Positions 26,060 to 34,793 of a stretch of 64,000 bases of DNA are shown in pieces. The position numbers and the translations under genes are program-made. The number at the start of each line of letters is the position of its first letter. Position 1 is the first letter of the stretch. Source of the DNA: Anaerobium acetethylicum (GTDB lineage: Bacteria > Bacillota > Clostridia > Lachnospirales > Lachnospiraceae); contig NZ_FMKA01000003.1 of assembly GCF_900096945.1 (NCBI RefSeq), forward strand, positions 124,001 through 188,000, given 5' to 3'. The notes under the pieces were generated by a model. The model was not told the DNA's origin and did not search any database. It was given only the letters and a program-made list of their open reading frames with translations.

Positions 26060-27694
26060 TTATAATTTTGATACGTCTGTTTCCCTTACTTTTTTCCTTA
26101 CAGAAAGGACCATGGATGGTGACACTGAAAGTTCGTCAACGCCGAGCTTCAGGAATGTTTCAGTCATATCCAGGTCTGCGCCGAGCTCTCCGCATATGCC
26201 TACCCAGATTCCTTCTGCATGGCCGTTATCTACAACCATCTTGATCATCCTTACAATCGCTTCATGATGGGCATTGTAGAACTTGTCAAGTTTTGGATTC
26301 TGCCTGTCAATCGCCAGCGTGTACTGGGTAAGATCGTTTGTTCCGATACTGAAGAAATCCACCTCTTTTGCAAGAAGATCGCTGATCATGGCTGCTGCAG
26401 GCGTTTCTATCATGATTCCTGTCTCTATGTTGTCAGCAAAAGGAATCCCTTCCTGCCTCAGTTCATTCTTGATCTCTTCCATGAATTCCTTGATTTCCTT
26501 TACTTCCTCGACAGAGATGATCATCGGGAACATAATCGCGATTTTTCCGAATACGGATGCCCTGAAGAGCGCCCTGAGCTGTGTCCTGAAGATATCCTTC
26601 TGGGTAAGGCAGATTCTGATTGCCCTGTAGCCAAGTGCCGGATTCTCTTCTTTTGGAAGATCGAAATAGTCAGCCTGTTTGTCAGCTCCGATATCCAGGG
26701 TTCTCACGATCACCTTTTTACCGCCCATATTCTGCGCAACCGTCTTATATACCTGGAACTGCTGGTCTTCAGTCGGGAAATTGTTGTTTTCAAGATAGAG
26801 GAATTCGCTTCTGAAAAGTCCGATTCCGCCGGCATCGTTCTTAAGCACAAGGCCTACATCCGAAGTATTTCCGATATTTGCATATATCTTTATTTTCTTT
26901 CCGTCCAGGGTGACATTCTCTTTTCCCTTGAGCTGCTGCAGAAGCTGTCTTTTTTCTAAATCTGCATTCTGTTTTTCCTTCATCAAGGCAATTGTCTCTG
27001 CATCCGGATCTATATAGACAGTTCCCGTAAATCCGTCTACGATGGCTTCACGTCCGCTATATTCATTCTTCAGTGCATCTCCCATGCTGATGATTGCAGG
27101 TATGTTCATTGTCCTTGCAAGAATTGCCGTATGCGAATTTGCAGAGCCTTCCCTCGTGAGGAATGCAAGAACCATTGACTTGTCAAGCTGTATGGTTTCG
27201 CTTGGCGCCAGATCCTGAGCCGCAATGATGCTTGGTTCATTTGAAGTCATATCCACTGTTTCCCTGCCTTCAAGCACCTTGATCAGACGCTCAGAAACGT
27301 CTTTTACGTCTGCCGCCCTTTCCTTCATGTATTCGTCATCCATGGATTTGAACATCTCATAAAAATTATCGGCTGTCACGGCCACGGCATATTCAGCATT
27401 TACTTCCTGTGAAGTTATGATGTTTTCAATCGATTCATGATAATCCAGATCTTCAAGCATCATCTGATGCACCTGGAATATTGCGGCATTCTCTTCGCCG
27501 ACTTCCTCAACAGCCTTTTCATAAAGGCTGCCAAGCTGTCCTATTGCTATCACCTTACCTGCCTGATATCTTGCAATTTCCCCAGCCACATCTTCGACCG
27601 TATAGCGCCTTACCTGTTCTTCCTTCTTTTCATAAAAGCTCATTTTTCCGAAGGCAACTCCGCCAACAGCACTTTTCCCTGACAATGTAATCAT
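26060..27694 (-). CDS. ptsI: PTS enzyme I (PEP-protein phosphotransferase)
   Basis: Transfers phosphate from phosphoenolpyruvate to HPr, the entry step of sugar uptake by the PTS. The 544-residue protein has the N-terminal helical HPr-binding domain, the phosphorylated His in GSANSHTAILARTMNIPAI near 190, and a PEP-binding TIM barrel with GIGLFRSEFLYL, DIGADKQADYF and the C-terminal VDFFSIGTNDLTQY motif, plus a late Cys in GICGELGAD. No ptsH is adjacent. Its 185-base leader carries an antiterminator target (separate entries), which is unusual for a general PTS gene. Confidence 0.96.
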   Translation of the reverse strand: MITLSGKSAVGGVAFGKMSFYEKKEEQVRRYTVEDVAGEIARYQAGKVIAIGQLGSLYEKAVEEVGEENAAIFQVHQMMLEDLDYHESIENIITSQEVNAEYAVAVTADNFYEMFKSMDDEYMKERAADVKDVSERLIKVLEGRETVDMTSNEPSIIAAQDLAPSETIQLDKSMVLAFLTREGSANSHTAILARTMNIPAIISMGDALKNEYSGREAIVDGFTGTVYIDPDAETIALMKEKQNADLEKRQLLQQLKGKENVTLDGKKIKIYANIGNTSDVGLVLKNDAGGIGLFRSEFLYLENNNFPTEDQQFQVYKTVAQNMGGKKVIVRTLDIGADKQADYFDLPKEENPALGYRAIRICLTQKDIFRTQLRALFRASVFGKIAIMFPMIISVEEVKEIKEFMEEIKNELRQEGIPFADNIETGIMIETPAAAMISDLLAKEVDFFSIGTNDLTQYTLAIDRQNPKLDKFYNAHHEAIVRMIKMVVDNGHAEGIWVGICGELGADLDMTETFLKLGVDELSVSPSMVLSVRKKVRETDVSKL

Positions 27695-27770
27695 TTCTAT
27701 TACTCCTCCCGCACGGCAGAATCTTCATAGATCGGCTGCATCTGACAGCCGCCTGCTGCTGTCTATCCGC

Positions 27771-27825
27771 AAAAAAAGCCCAAAAACAAGGCACCGTTAT
27801 GGGGGGTGCAATGAATCTGGGTTTT
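27771..27825 (-). terminator. Conditional terminator in the ptsI leader
   Basis: Read on the minus strand, AAAACCCAGA near 27824 pairs with TTTTTGGGCTTTT near 27780 (one bulged C), enclosing a GCACC/GGTGC stem, and ends in seven U residues (27777-27771). Its 5' arm includes the last bases of the antiterminator target, so the two structures exclude each other. Confidence 0.75.
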
Positions 27826-27850
27826 GCCTGTCCAAAACAGTAACAATCCG
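27819..27850 (-). promoter_or_regulatory. RAT antiterminator target for a BglG/LicT/SacY-type protein
   Basis: Minus-strand CGGATTGTTACTG (27850-27838), a 7-base loop, then CAGGCAAAACC (27830-27820) matches the ribonucleic antiterminator consensus GGATTGTTACTG-N-CAGGCAAAACC. It overlaps the terminator at 27771-27825, the standard arrangement for PRD-containing antiterminators. The cognate protein gene is not in the window. Confidence 0.88.
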
Positions 27851-27886
27851 TTTCCGCCTATTCAATTTGTTAATCTTTCTACAATA

Positions 27887-27916
27887 AATATATCATTGCC
27901 CTCTATACTATGTCAA
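27887..27916 (-). promoter_or_regulatory. Promoter of ptsI
   Basis: Minus-strand TTGACA (27916-27911) and TATATT (27892-27887) with an 18-base spacer; predicted start near 27880, about 30 bases before the RAT element. Confidence 0.75.
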
Positions 27917-28051
27917 CCAATTTATCTTTCTACACGAAAATGTAGCCTGAGATACATACTTTTATTCATTTATCGTCTATACTTACCTCATACAAAACGA
28001 AAATGAAATGCTGCTGCAATCATACAACTATAAAGAAAAGAGGATATCAAT

Positions 28052-28765
28052 ATGATCAGAAAAATCATTACCATCGATAAAGAAAAATGTAACGGCTGCG
28101 GGCTCTGCATTTCCGCATGCCATGAAGGCGCCATAGGACTTGTTGACGGAAAAGCCGAGCTTTTAAGGGACGACTACTGCGACGGCCTTGGGAACTGTCT
28201 TCCCGCCTGCCCTACAAATGCCATAACCTTCATTGAAAGGGAAGCGGCCGCCTTCGACGAGGAAGCCGTAAAAAAACACATGGAAAAATCCACCCCTGAA
28301 CCTGTATTTGCCGGATGCCCTGGAACCAGATCAGCCGCCCTCAAAAAAGAATCCTCTGCTCCTGTCCAGGAGGCTCCTGCAGCATCTGCAGCTGCGCCGG
28401 CTTCCCAGCTTGAACAGTGGCCAGTACAGCTGAAACTTGTTGCTCCGAATGCTGCATACTTCAACAATGCGAATCTCCTGATTGCTGCCGACTGTACAGC
28501 ATTCGCTTACGGCAATTTCCATAACCAGTTCATGAAGAACAAGGTCACTTTGATCGGATGCCCGAAACTTGACGAAGGGGACTATTCCGAAAAACTGACT
28601 GCAATCCTCGCCAACAACAATATCAAAAGCGTGTCCGTGGTCCGTATGGAAGTTCCATGCTGCGGCGGGATCGTGAATGCGGTAACCAATGCCCTCAAGG
28701 CTTGCGGAAAGATGATTCCATGGAGCGTCACTACAATCTCCATCGACGGAAGCATAATCGAATAA
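28052..28765 (+). CDS. 4Fe-4S dicluster-type protein with conserved Cys-rich C-terminal domain
   Basis: A 237-residue cytoplasmic protein. The N-terminal 60 residues form a ferredoxin fold: one full motif CNGCGLCISAC with a downstream C (CP type), and a second set C..GLGNCLPAC spaced CxxxxxCxxxC. An Ala/Pro-rich linker near 95-125 leads to a domain with AADCTAFAYGNFHNQF, IGCPKLD and MEVPCCGGI, whose Cys residues could bind another cluster. Such proteins are often found beside Crp/Fnr regulators in Clostridia. Predicted redox or sensor role; the partner is not identified. The ribosome binding site is AGAGGA. Confidence 0.8.
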   Translation: MIRKIITIDKEKCNGCGLCISACHEGAIGLVDGKAELLRDDYCDGLGNCLPACPTNAITFIEREAAAFDEEAVKKHMEKSTPEPVFAGCPGTRSAALKKESSAPVQEAPAASAAAPASQLEQWPVQLKLVAPNAAYFNNANLLIAADCTAFAYGNFHNQFMKNKVTLIGCPKLDEGDYSEKLTAILANNNIKSVSVVRMEVPCCGGIVNAVTNALKACGKMIPWSVTTISIDGSIIE

Positions 28766-28770
28766 TCCTC

Positions 28771-28822
28771 AAAAAAAGAGCCCTGCGCCGCGTTTTTCTC
28801 ACGGCCGGGGCTTTTTGTACAA
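28771..28822 (+). terminator. Terminator after the 4Fe-4S protein gene
   Basis: AAAAAG-GCCC pairs with GGGGCTTTTT around an internal GC-rich stem; the T run lies at 28812-28816. Confidence 0.75.
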
Positions 28823-28855
28823 TAGAGAGGTTCGTCTGCTCATATGAAATTGCTC

Positions 28856-29070
28856 GTTACTGTTTACACATCATCTGGCGTAAAGTGTATATTGTGAGTG
28901 TAGCGAAGCGGAAATCACGAAAAACCCGTGGATTGCTTCCTCTATTAAACTTCCCCCCAACGTCAGTTTTATGGTAAAATATTATTAACTGTTCAGAATT
29001 CCTGTTCCGTGAGGCATGTTTAGGCCTGTTAAGGCCTGTTTTGCATAAAAACACGAAACAGTAACTGTTC
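28856..29070. repeat. Family A repeat fragments upstream of the Crp/Fnr gene
   Basis: Two partial matches to family A. At 28856-28933 GTTACTGTTTACA is followed by a segment also present at 36480-36560 (shared GTGAGTGTAGCGAAGCG core and AAAACCCG). At 28985-29070 TTAACTGTTCAGAATTCCTG runs to GTAACTGTTC and corresponds to the end of the 60.4-kb copy (GTAACTGTTCAGAACCCCTG on the other strand). Between them lie about 50 bases of unrelated sequence. Confidence 0.7.
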
Positions 29071-29113
29071 AATCAAAAAGAAAGGATACGTATGCAGGCT
29101 CTGACCCGGCCTC

Positions 29114-29809
29114 ATGCAGGTATATATTTTGGAAAATACAGACATCAGACACTCAGACATGGAAAACCTTCTCCCCTTCTGGAGCAGCCTTTCCGATTCA
29201 GAAAAAGAACTTATAAACGAAAATTCCAGACTCTACTCCTTCAAGGCAAAAGACAATATCCACGGAGGCATCGGCGACTGCACCGGCATCATCTTAGTCA
29301 GGTCAGGAAGGCTGCGCACCTACATATTTTCAAGCGAAGGGAAAGAGATCACCATAAACAGGCTCTCTCCCGGCGATGTATGCATCCTTTCAGCCTCCTG
29401 CATTCTGCACAACATAAGCTTCGACATCCGCCTCGATGCTGAAAAGGACAGCGAAATCTATATCATCCGGCCAAATGCCTTCGACCAGCTCAAGAAATCC
29501 AACATCCATGTCAGCAATTTCATAAATGCTGTCATGAATGAACGTTTTTCCGACAGCATGTGGATCATCGAGCAGATCCTTTTCATGAGTTTTGACAAGC
29601 GCCTGGCCATATTCCTCCTTGACCAGTCCGTAGCCGAAAAATCAGACACCCTCCATTTCACCCACGACGAAATCGCAAGACACCTGGGAAGTGCAAGGGA
29701 AGTGGTATCCAGAATGCTGAAATATTTCGAGAATGAAGACATGGTTTCCCTTTCAAGAGGCTCCATAACCCTTGCAGACAAAAAGAAGCTGCGGGATCTT
29801 ACCATATAG
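29114..29809 (+). CDS. Crp/Fnr-family transcription regulator
   Basis: About 225-231 residues: an N-terminal cyclic-nucleotide-binding-like barrel (IILVRSGRLRTYIFSSEGKE, then LSPGDVCILSASCILHN) and a C-terminal winged helix with HDEIARHLGSAREVVSRMLKYF near 190. Cysteines at GDC and VCILSASC could bind haem or a cluster, but this is not established. The start is uncertain: the best ribosome binding site (AAAGAAAGGATACGT) serves an ATG at 29092 in another frame, while in this frame the candidates are the ATG at 29114, a TTG at 29129 preceded by GCAGG, and the ATG at 29159. Confidence 0.85.
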   Translation: MQVYILENTDIRHSDMENLLPFWSSLSDSEKELINENSRLYSFKAKDNIHGGIGDCTGIILVRSGRLRTYIFSSEGKEITINRLSPGDVCILSASCILHNISFDIRLDAEKDSEIYIIRPNAFDQLKKSNIHVSNFINAVMNERFSDSMWIIEQILFMSFDKRLAIFLLDQSVAEKSDTLHFTHDEIARHLGSAREVVSRMLKYFENEDMVSLSRGSITLADKKKLRDLTI

Positions 29810-29818
29810 CATATAACA

Positions 29819-29847
29819 CAGAGCCTGGCTTATTCAGCCAGGCTCTG
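29819..29847. terminator. Hairpin between convergent Crp/Fnr and ABC exporter genes
   Basis: A 12-bp perfect stem, CAGAGCCTGGCT/AGCCAGGCTCTG with a 5-base loop; the exporter stop codon is at 29832-29830 inside it. T runs are poor on both sides, so it may work mostly as a 3' end protector. Confidence 0.65.
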
Positions 29848-31590
29848 ATTCCGTTCGAACTGCATATGGTACAGCCCCTCATATACGCCCTTTTTCCTGA
29901 TCAGTTCATCATGGGTTCCCTGCTCCGCAATGCCTTCATCCGTGAGCACAAGGATCTTCTGGGCATTTCTTATGGTTGAAAGCCTGTGGGCGATCACCAG
30001 GGTTGTCCTGTTCTTTGCGAGCTTTTCAAGGGAATCCTGAACGACCTTTTCACTTTCATTATCCAAAGCTGACGTAGCCTCATCAAAGATCAGGATCGGA
30101 GGATTTTTCAGGAATACCCTGGCAATCGAAAGCCTCTGCTTCTGCCCTCCGGAAAGCTTGATTCCCCGCTGCCCGATGTCTGTGTCATATCCCTTTGGCA
30201 GACCCATTATAAAATCGTGGGCATTGGCGTTTTTCGCTGCCTCAACAGCTTCTTCCCTTGTTGCTCCCGGCTTACCATAGAGGATATTGTCTATGACCGT
30301 TCCTGCGAAGAGATACACATCCTGCTGGACCATGCCTACAAGATTTCTCAGGCTTTTCAGCTTCATCTCCCGTATATCCATGCCATCTATAGAAATGCTT
30401 CCTCCCGACACGTCATAAAACCGGGGGATCAGGCTGCAGAGGGTGGTCTTTCCCGCTCCCGACGAACCGACCAGGGCAATGTACTCCCCGGCATTGACAT
30501 GAAGGTCTATACCGTCAAGAACCTTTTCCGCATTGTCCTCATAACTGAAGGACACGCCCCTGAACTCTATTTCGCCGTTCACATGTTCTACCTCTGCTGC
30601 ATTTTCCGAATCCTTTATATCAGGCTCGACAGCTATGATTTCCAGAAACCGTTCAAATCCCGAATATCCGTTCTGGAACTGTTCTGTAAACGTCATGAGT
30701 TTCTTCACCGGCTCCGTAAAATTGTTTATATAGAGCAGGAAGGTGATCAGGTCCGTAATCCGCATGGAACCCTGCGTAATAAATAATGCACCTGAAATCA
30801 GCACCCCTATGGTCACCATTGTGGTCATGCCGCCGAGGCCCGAATGAAAAGCACCCAGATATCTGTAGCTGTTCCTCTTGCTTTCCACGAACCGGCTGTT
30901 TCCTTCATTGAATTTTGCCAGCTCGATATCCTCATTGGCAAATGACTTCACGACCCGGATTCCTGAAAGGTTATCTTCTATCTGCGCGTTTATTTCGGCT
31001 ATTTTAGCCCTGTTCTGCCGGAAGGCAGACTTCATCCTGCCATTGAAATAAAATGCGTATATGGCCATCACAGGGACGAACAGGAACGCCACTGCAGTAA
31101 GCTTTATGTTGACGCCAGCGAGAATAATAAAAGACCCTGTGAATTTGATCAGGGAAATCACCACATCCTCCGGTCCGTGATGGAACAGCTCGCTTATATC
31201 AAAGAGATCGTTCGTTACCCTCGACATAAGCTGTCCGACCTTCTGGTTGTCGTAGAACGTGAATGACAGCTTCTGATAATGTGCAAATATCTCATTTCTC
31301 ATATCAAATTCCATCTTTGCACCCATCATGTGCCCGAAAAAGGTAATGTAGAAATTGCAGAAGCATTCTATGAGTACCAGGCCAAACATCATGATTCCAA
31401 GCCTGATTATGGTCCTGAAGGCTTCATCTGTCTCCATATTTACCACATAGTTGGTGATATACCGGACAATCAGAGGGATCGCCAGCGTTATCCCGGCTCC
31501 CAGTATCGCAAAGAACATATCCGAAAAGAACAGCCCTCTGTAAGGTCTATAGTAAGAGAAAAATTTCTTCCATTTATTTCTGTTTGTCAT
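29830..31590 (-). CDS. ABC exporter, fused permease-ATPase
   Basis: Half-transporter of about 586 residues, probably a homodimeric multidrug or lipid exporter of the MsbA/LmrA class. Six membrane helices occupy residues 1-320 (SYYRPYRGLFFSDMFFAILG at the start), then the ATPase domain: Walker A GSSGAGKTT, Q-loop GMVQQDVYL, signature LSGGQKQRLSIARVF, Walker B ILIFDEATSALD and H-loop AHRLSTI. The start at MTNRNKWKKFF follows GAAAGGATG; the frame reaches 31632. It stands alone between two convergent or unrelated genes, so the substrate cannot be inferred. Confidence 0.93.
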   Translation of the reverse strand: MTNRNKWKKFFSYYRPYRGLFFSDMFFAILGAGITLAIPLIVRYITNYVVNMETDEAFRTIIRLGIMMFGLVLIECFCNFYITFFGHMMGAKMEFDMRNEIFAHYQKLSFTFYDNQKVGQLMSRVTNDLFDISELFHHGPEDVVISLIKFTGSFIILAGVNIKLTAVAFLFVPVMAIYAFYFNGRMKSAFRQNRAKIAEINAQIEDNLSGIRVVKSFANEDIELAKFNEGNSRFVESKRNSYRYLGAFHSGLGGMTTMVTIGVLISGALFITQGSMRITDLITFLLYINNFTEPVKKLMTFTEQFQNGYSGFERFLEIIAVEPDIKDSENAAEVEHVNGEIEFRGVSFSYEDNAEKVLDGIDLHVNAGEYIALVGSSGAGKTTLCSLIPRFYDVSGGSISIDGMDIREMKLKSLRNLVGMVQQDVYLFAGTVIDNILYGKPGATREEAVEAAKNANAHDFIMGLPKGYDTDIGQRGIKLSGGQKQRLSIARVFLKNPPILIFDEATSALDNESEKVVQDSLEKLAKNRTTLVIAHRLSTIRNAQKILVLTDEGIAEQGTHDELIRKKGVYEGLYHMQFERNQSLAE

Positions 31591-31692
31591 TTTTTTGCAC
31601 ATCCTTTCACACGTCAAAGCGGATATGCGCAATCCGCTATACTGTCATCTGTTTAGTCTGTTGTTTATTCAGTCTGTTGTACGGGCAGCCTG

Positions 31693-31743
31693 TTGCCTGG
31701 TCTGTTTAATTGCCTGGTCTGTTTAATTGCCTGGTCTGTTTTC
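31693..31743. repeat. 17-bp tandem repeat over the end of the membrane-protein gene
   Basis: TTGCCTGGTCTGTTTAA occurs twice perfectly (31693-31709, 31710-31726) and a third time with altered end. Related TCTGTTKTTTATTCAG units lie just upstream at 31650-31680. The stop codon of the next gene (31723-31725) lies inside the array. Confidence 0.85.
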
Positions 31744-32499
31744 CCCAGGCAGGGCAGCGCTCAGGGCTATCAGCACCTGGGACGGAAGATAAAAAAACCA
31801 TATCGCCACGGCAGAGATTTCGTATACGGCAGCTGCAGCCGTCCCTGCGGCTGCGCCTTCATTTATATTGAACAGAGCCACATTCATATCACATAAGAAA
31901 AAAAGAATAAGCCCGGTGCAGAAAAAAAAGCTTTTCTTTTCATGCAATCCCCTTCCTGCAAGATATACTGCTCCAGTCACCGCATTACCCGTTATCCCTG
32001 CCGTATAAACCACAGCGGCAGCCATCATGAATGTGATTCCCCTGCCGCCAGCCGCCACCAAAGCAAGAGCCCCTGCAAAAGCAAGGATATATATCCATAT
32101 GCGGAAACCGGCAGTCAGATAAAGCCTGTAGCAGTACAGGGCCTGAACAGCAATAAACAGGAGCAGGCCTGTCAGATAGAACTCTTTAAGGAGCAGGCAG
32201 AAATCCGCAAACACCGTAAGTAGCAGGGCTGATGCAGTTAATGTTTCCGGACTGGCTGCCGTTCTTATGCCTGATTCCGTTCTCTCTTTCCTTATTACAG
32301 GGCCTGACGCCCCCGCAGCTGCTGCCAGAAAGCACAGCAGGATTCCTGCGAACTTCAGGGCCTTCGAATACCGGAACAAGCCAGGCTCAAAGACATCCAT
32401 CCACAGGAACGCCAGATAGAAAACCGTTTCCAAAGACAGAAACAGCCAGATCCATGCGCTGCGATATTTATTTCCGATGTTTTGTTCCATATAAACCAT
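31723..32499 (-). CDS. Multi-pass membrane protein, possibly YhhN/TMEM86-like
   Basis: About 258 residues with seven or eight hydrophobic helices. The start is taken at MVYMEQN behind AAGGCGG (a second Met three codons later is equally likely); the longer frame to 32559 has no ribosome binding site. Segments LLTVFADFCLLL and LILFFLCDMNVALF place an acidic residue inside membrane helices in the way of YhhN/TMEM86 lysoplasmalogenases, but the match is weak and the usual GD/SD motifs are altered. Function uncertain. The C-terminal codons and stop fall in a tandem repeat. Confidence 0.6.
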   Translation of the reverse strand: MVYMEQNIGNKYRSAWIWLFLSLETVFYLAFLWMDVFEPGLFRYSKALKFAGILLCFLAAAAGASGPVIRKERTESGIRTAASPETLTASALLLTVFADFCLLLKEFYLTGLLLFIAVQALYCYRLYLTAGFRIWIYILAFAGALALVAAGGRGITFMMAAAVVYTAGITGNAVTGAVYLAGRGLHEKKSFFFCTGLILFFLCDMNVALFNINEGAAAGTAAAAVYEISAVAIWFFYLPSQVLIALSAALPGENRPGN

Positions 32500-32627
32500 G
32501 TCCGCCTTCCCGTCTTTGCAGTACTGAGGGCTGATTGACGTCAGCCAGTCAAATACCACAAGCCCGACTGCGCATCCTGCCCGGAGCGTTTGTTATCCCA
32601 CAGGAGAATCCCGGGGCGATAACAAAA

Positions 32628-32650
32628 GGCCGCAGATTTACACTGCGGCC
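32628..32650 (-). terminator. Terminator after prfA
   Basis: GGCCGCAG/CTGCGGCC stem with a 7-base loop, followed on the minus strand by TTTTGTTAT, 13 bp past the prfA stop. Confidence 0.85.
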
Positions 32651-32662
32651 GTCTCTGCTCTA

Positions 32663-33739
32663 TTAATACTGTTCCTGCAAATTGCTTAATTTCGCAGCCT
32701 GGTCAGCCGCAATCAGGCTGTCGATCAGTTCCTGGATTTCTCCATCCATGATGGAGTCGAGTTTATGAAGGGTCAGCTTGATCCTGTGGTCCGTAACACG
32801 CCCCTGTGGGAAGTTGTACGTCCTGATCTTTTCGGAACGGTCTCCTGTTCCTACCTGGCTCCTTCTCGCCTCAGCTTCTGCATCGTGCTGTTTCGCACAT
32901 TCAAGTTCATAAAGTTTTGCACGCAATACCCTGAGAGCTTTATCCTTATTCTTAAGCTGGGATTTTTCATCCTGGCATGAAATAACGATTCCCGTAGGGA
33001 TATGGGTAAGACGAACTGCTGAATCCGTCGTATTGACACACTGTCCGCCGTTGCCCGATGCACGGAACACGTCGAATTTACAGTCGTTCATGTCCAGTTC
33101 CACATCTACTTCCTCTGCTTCCGGCATCACTGCGACGGTAATGGTAGAGGTGTGGATTCGGCCGCCTGATTCCGTCTCTGGAACTCGCTGAACCCTGTGG
33201 ACACCGCTTTCGTATTTGAGCTTCGAAAAAGCTCCCTGGCCGTTGATCATGAAAACAGCTTCCTTGAATCCGCCGATTCCATTTTCATTAAGGCTTATCA
33301 TTTCAACCTTCCACCGGTTTCTTTCAGCGTATCTGGCATACATCCTGTAGATCTCCGCCGCAAAAAGTGCCGCTTCATCCCCGCCGGCTCCACCACGGAT
33401 TTCAACGACAATGTTCTTATCATCGTTAGGGTCCGTAGGAAGAAGAAGTATTTTCAATTCCTGTTCAAGTTCTGTTATGCGGGCCTTTGAACTGTTGAGC
33501 TCTTCTTTTAAAAGCTCTCTCATCTCTTCATCGCTTTCTTCCTCAAGCATCGAGACGCTGTCTTCCACATTCTGTTTCTGGCTTTTGTATTCCTTGTATG
33601 CGTCAACGATAGGGGCAAGATCGTTCTGCTCCTTCATGAGTTTTCTGAACCTCGTCTGGTCATTTGTGACTGTTGGTTCGTTCAGTTCTCCCATTATCTC
33701 TTCAAATCTGATTATTAAATCCTCTAATCTATCAAACAT
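32663..33739 (-). CDS. prfA: Peptide chain release factor 1
   Basis: Recognises UAA and UAG and triggers peptide release. The 358 residues have the RF1 layout: an N-terminal helical domain, [12 protein letters not shown], the codon-recognition region with the PxT-type tripeptide in the middle, and the catalytic GGQ in [18 protein letters not shown] near 235. It is followed by a terminator and preceded by prmC, which methylates the GGQ glutamine. Normal length. Confidence 0.97.
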   Translation of the reverse strand: MFDRLEDLIIRFEEIMGELNEPTVTNDQTRFRKLMKEQNDLAPIVDAYKEYKSQKQNVEDSVSMLEEESDEEMRELLKEELNSSKARITELEQELKILLLPTDPNDDKNIVVEIRGGAGGDEAALFAAEIYRMYARYAERNRWKVEMISLNENGIGGFKEAVFMINGQGAFSKLKYESGVHRVQRVPETESGGRIHTSTITVAVMPEAEEVDVELDMNDCKFDVFRASGNGGQCVNTTDSAVRLTHIPTGIVISCQDEKSQLKNKDKALRVLRAKLYELECAKQHDAEAEARRSQVGTGDRSEKIRTYNFPQGRVTDHRIKLTLHKLDSIMDGEIQELIDSLIAADQAAKLSNLQEQY

Positions 33740-33813
33740 TGTATTTCCTCCAAAATTTACTAACTCACTTTATATGAACTGCGGGTTACACGTACTGACT
33801 CACTCCTGCACAG

Positions 33814-34656
33814 CTACGATTCCGCTTCCATGTATCTCCCATATACGACCCGGTCAAGTCCTGCCAGATCCTTTACGGTCTGTATGTCTCTGTACCCCAT
33901 ATTTTCAAACAATTCCATGACATCTCTTCCCTGGTCATGGCCGATTTCAAAATAGATCCATCCGCCGGGATTCAGATATTCTCTGCCTTCGTCTATTATC
34001 CTTCTGTAAAAGTACAGCCCGTCTTCAAAACCATCCAGAGCAGACATCGGTTCATGGCTCCTGACTTCCTCCATCAGAGTCGGAATGACGTCGGATCTTA
34101 TATAGGGAGGATTTGAAACTATCATATCGAATTTTCCGCTCACATGATCAAACAGGTCACTCAGGCAAAATTCAACATCCACGCCACAGTTTCTGGCATT
34201 TTCCTCTGCCGTTCTGATTGCACCTTTGGAAATATCCGAACCAGTTCCCCTGATTCCTTTCCGGTAATGCAGCAGACTGATCAGAATGCAGCCTGATCCC
34301 GTACACATATCCAGGACCGACATTCCGTGTTCAAGCCTTTTTAAAGCTTCCTCCACGAGAATCTCTGTATCCTGCCTGGGTATCAGAACTTCCGGATTCA
34401 CCTTAAAGAGCAGACCCATGAATTCCTGTTCTCCCGTCAGATACTGAAGCGGTATCCGCTTCGACCTTTCCGCTATGAGTCTTTCGTATTCGCCGAACTC
34501 CCCATCGCCCATGCTGTCTTTTCCGTGAAGAAAATAATAATTCCTGTCAATCTTCAAAACATGTGCCAGCAGCAACCAGGCATCCAGATCGCCATTTTCA
34601 ACGGCAGCCTTATTCAATTGTTCCCTTCCATATTTCAAGGTCTCTTCAATCGTCAT
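33814..34656 (-). CDS. prmC: Release factor glutamine methyltransferase
   Basis: SAM-dependent N5-glutamine methyltransferase acting on the GGQ motif of release factors. The 280 residues contain the SAM motif VLDMCTGSGCILISLL (Met and Cys in place of the usual LDLGTGSGA start) and the catalytic NPPY in IVSNPPYIRSD. It lies 74 bp upstream of prfA, the usual pairing. The N-terminal helical domain that grips the release factor is intact. Confidence 0.95.
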   Translation of the reverse strand: MTIEETLKYGREQLNKAAVENGDLDAWLLLAHVLKIDRNYYFLHGKDSMGDGEFGEYERLIAERSKRIPLQYLTGEQEFMGLLFKVNPEVLIPRQDTEILVEEALKRLEHGMSVLDMCTGSGCILISLLHYRKGIRGTGSDISKGAIRTAEENARNCGVDVEFCLSDLFDHVSGKFDMIVSNPPYIRSDVIPTLMEEVRSHEPMSALDGFEDGLYFYRRIIDEGREYLNPGGWIYFEIGHDQGRDVMELFENMGYRDIQTVKDLAGLDRVVYGRYMEAES

Positions 34657-34699
34657 TTTTCAATGCCCCCCAAAAAGCAGCCCTGCATTTTGCCGGCCG

Positions 34700-34793
34700 C
34701 TTTTTCAGTTTTTTCTGCTTTATTTAAACCACTTCATTTAGACTGCTTTATTCAGACTGCTTTATTCAGACTGCTTTATTCAGACTGTTGTTT
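34700..34793. repeat. 14-bp tandem repeat over the end of the DUF1385 gene
   Basis: AGACTGCTTTATTC repeats three times exactly (34740-34781) with a fourth partial unit, and degenerate units continue toward 34714. The DUF1385 stop codon (34780-34782) lies inside. The unit resembles the TCTGTT-TTATTCAG elements near 31.66 kb. Confidence 0.85.

Noticed and set aside
29092-29442. 116-codon frame with a good ribosome binding site
   Set aside because: Its Arg/His-rich translation looks like out-of-frame sequence of the Crp/Fnr gene; kept only as a finding about the start, not as a gene.
31693-31743. CRISPR or att-site reading of the tandem repeat
   Set aside because: Units are head to tail without spacers and no integrase or cas gene is nearby.
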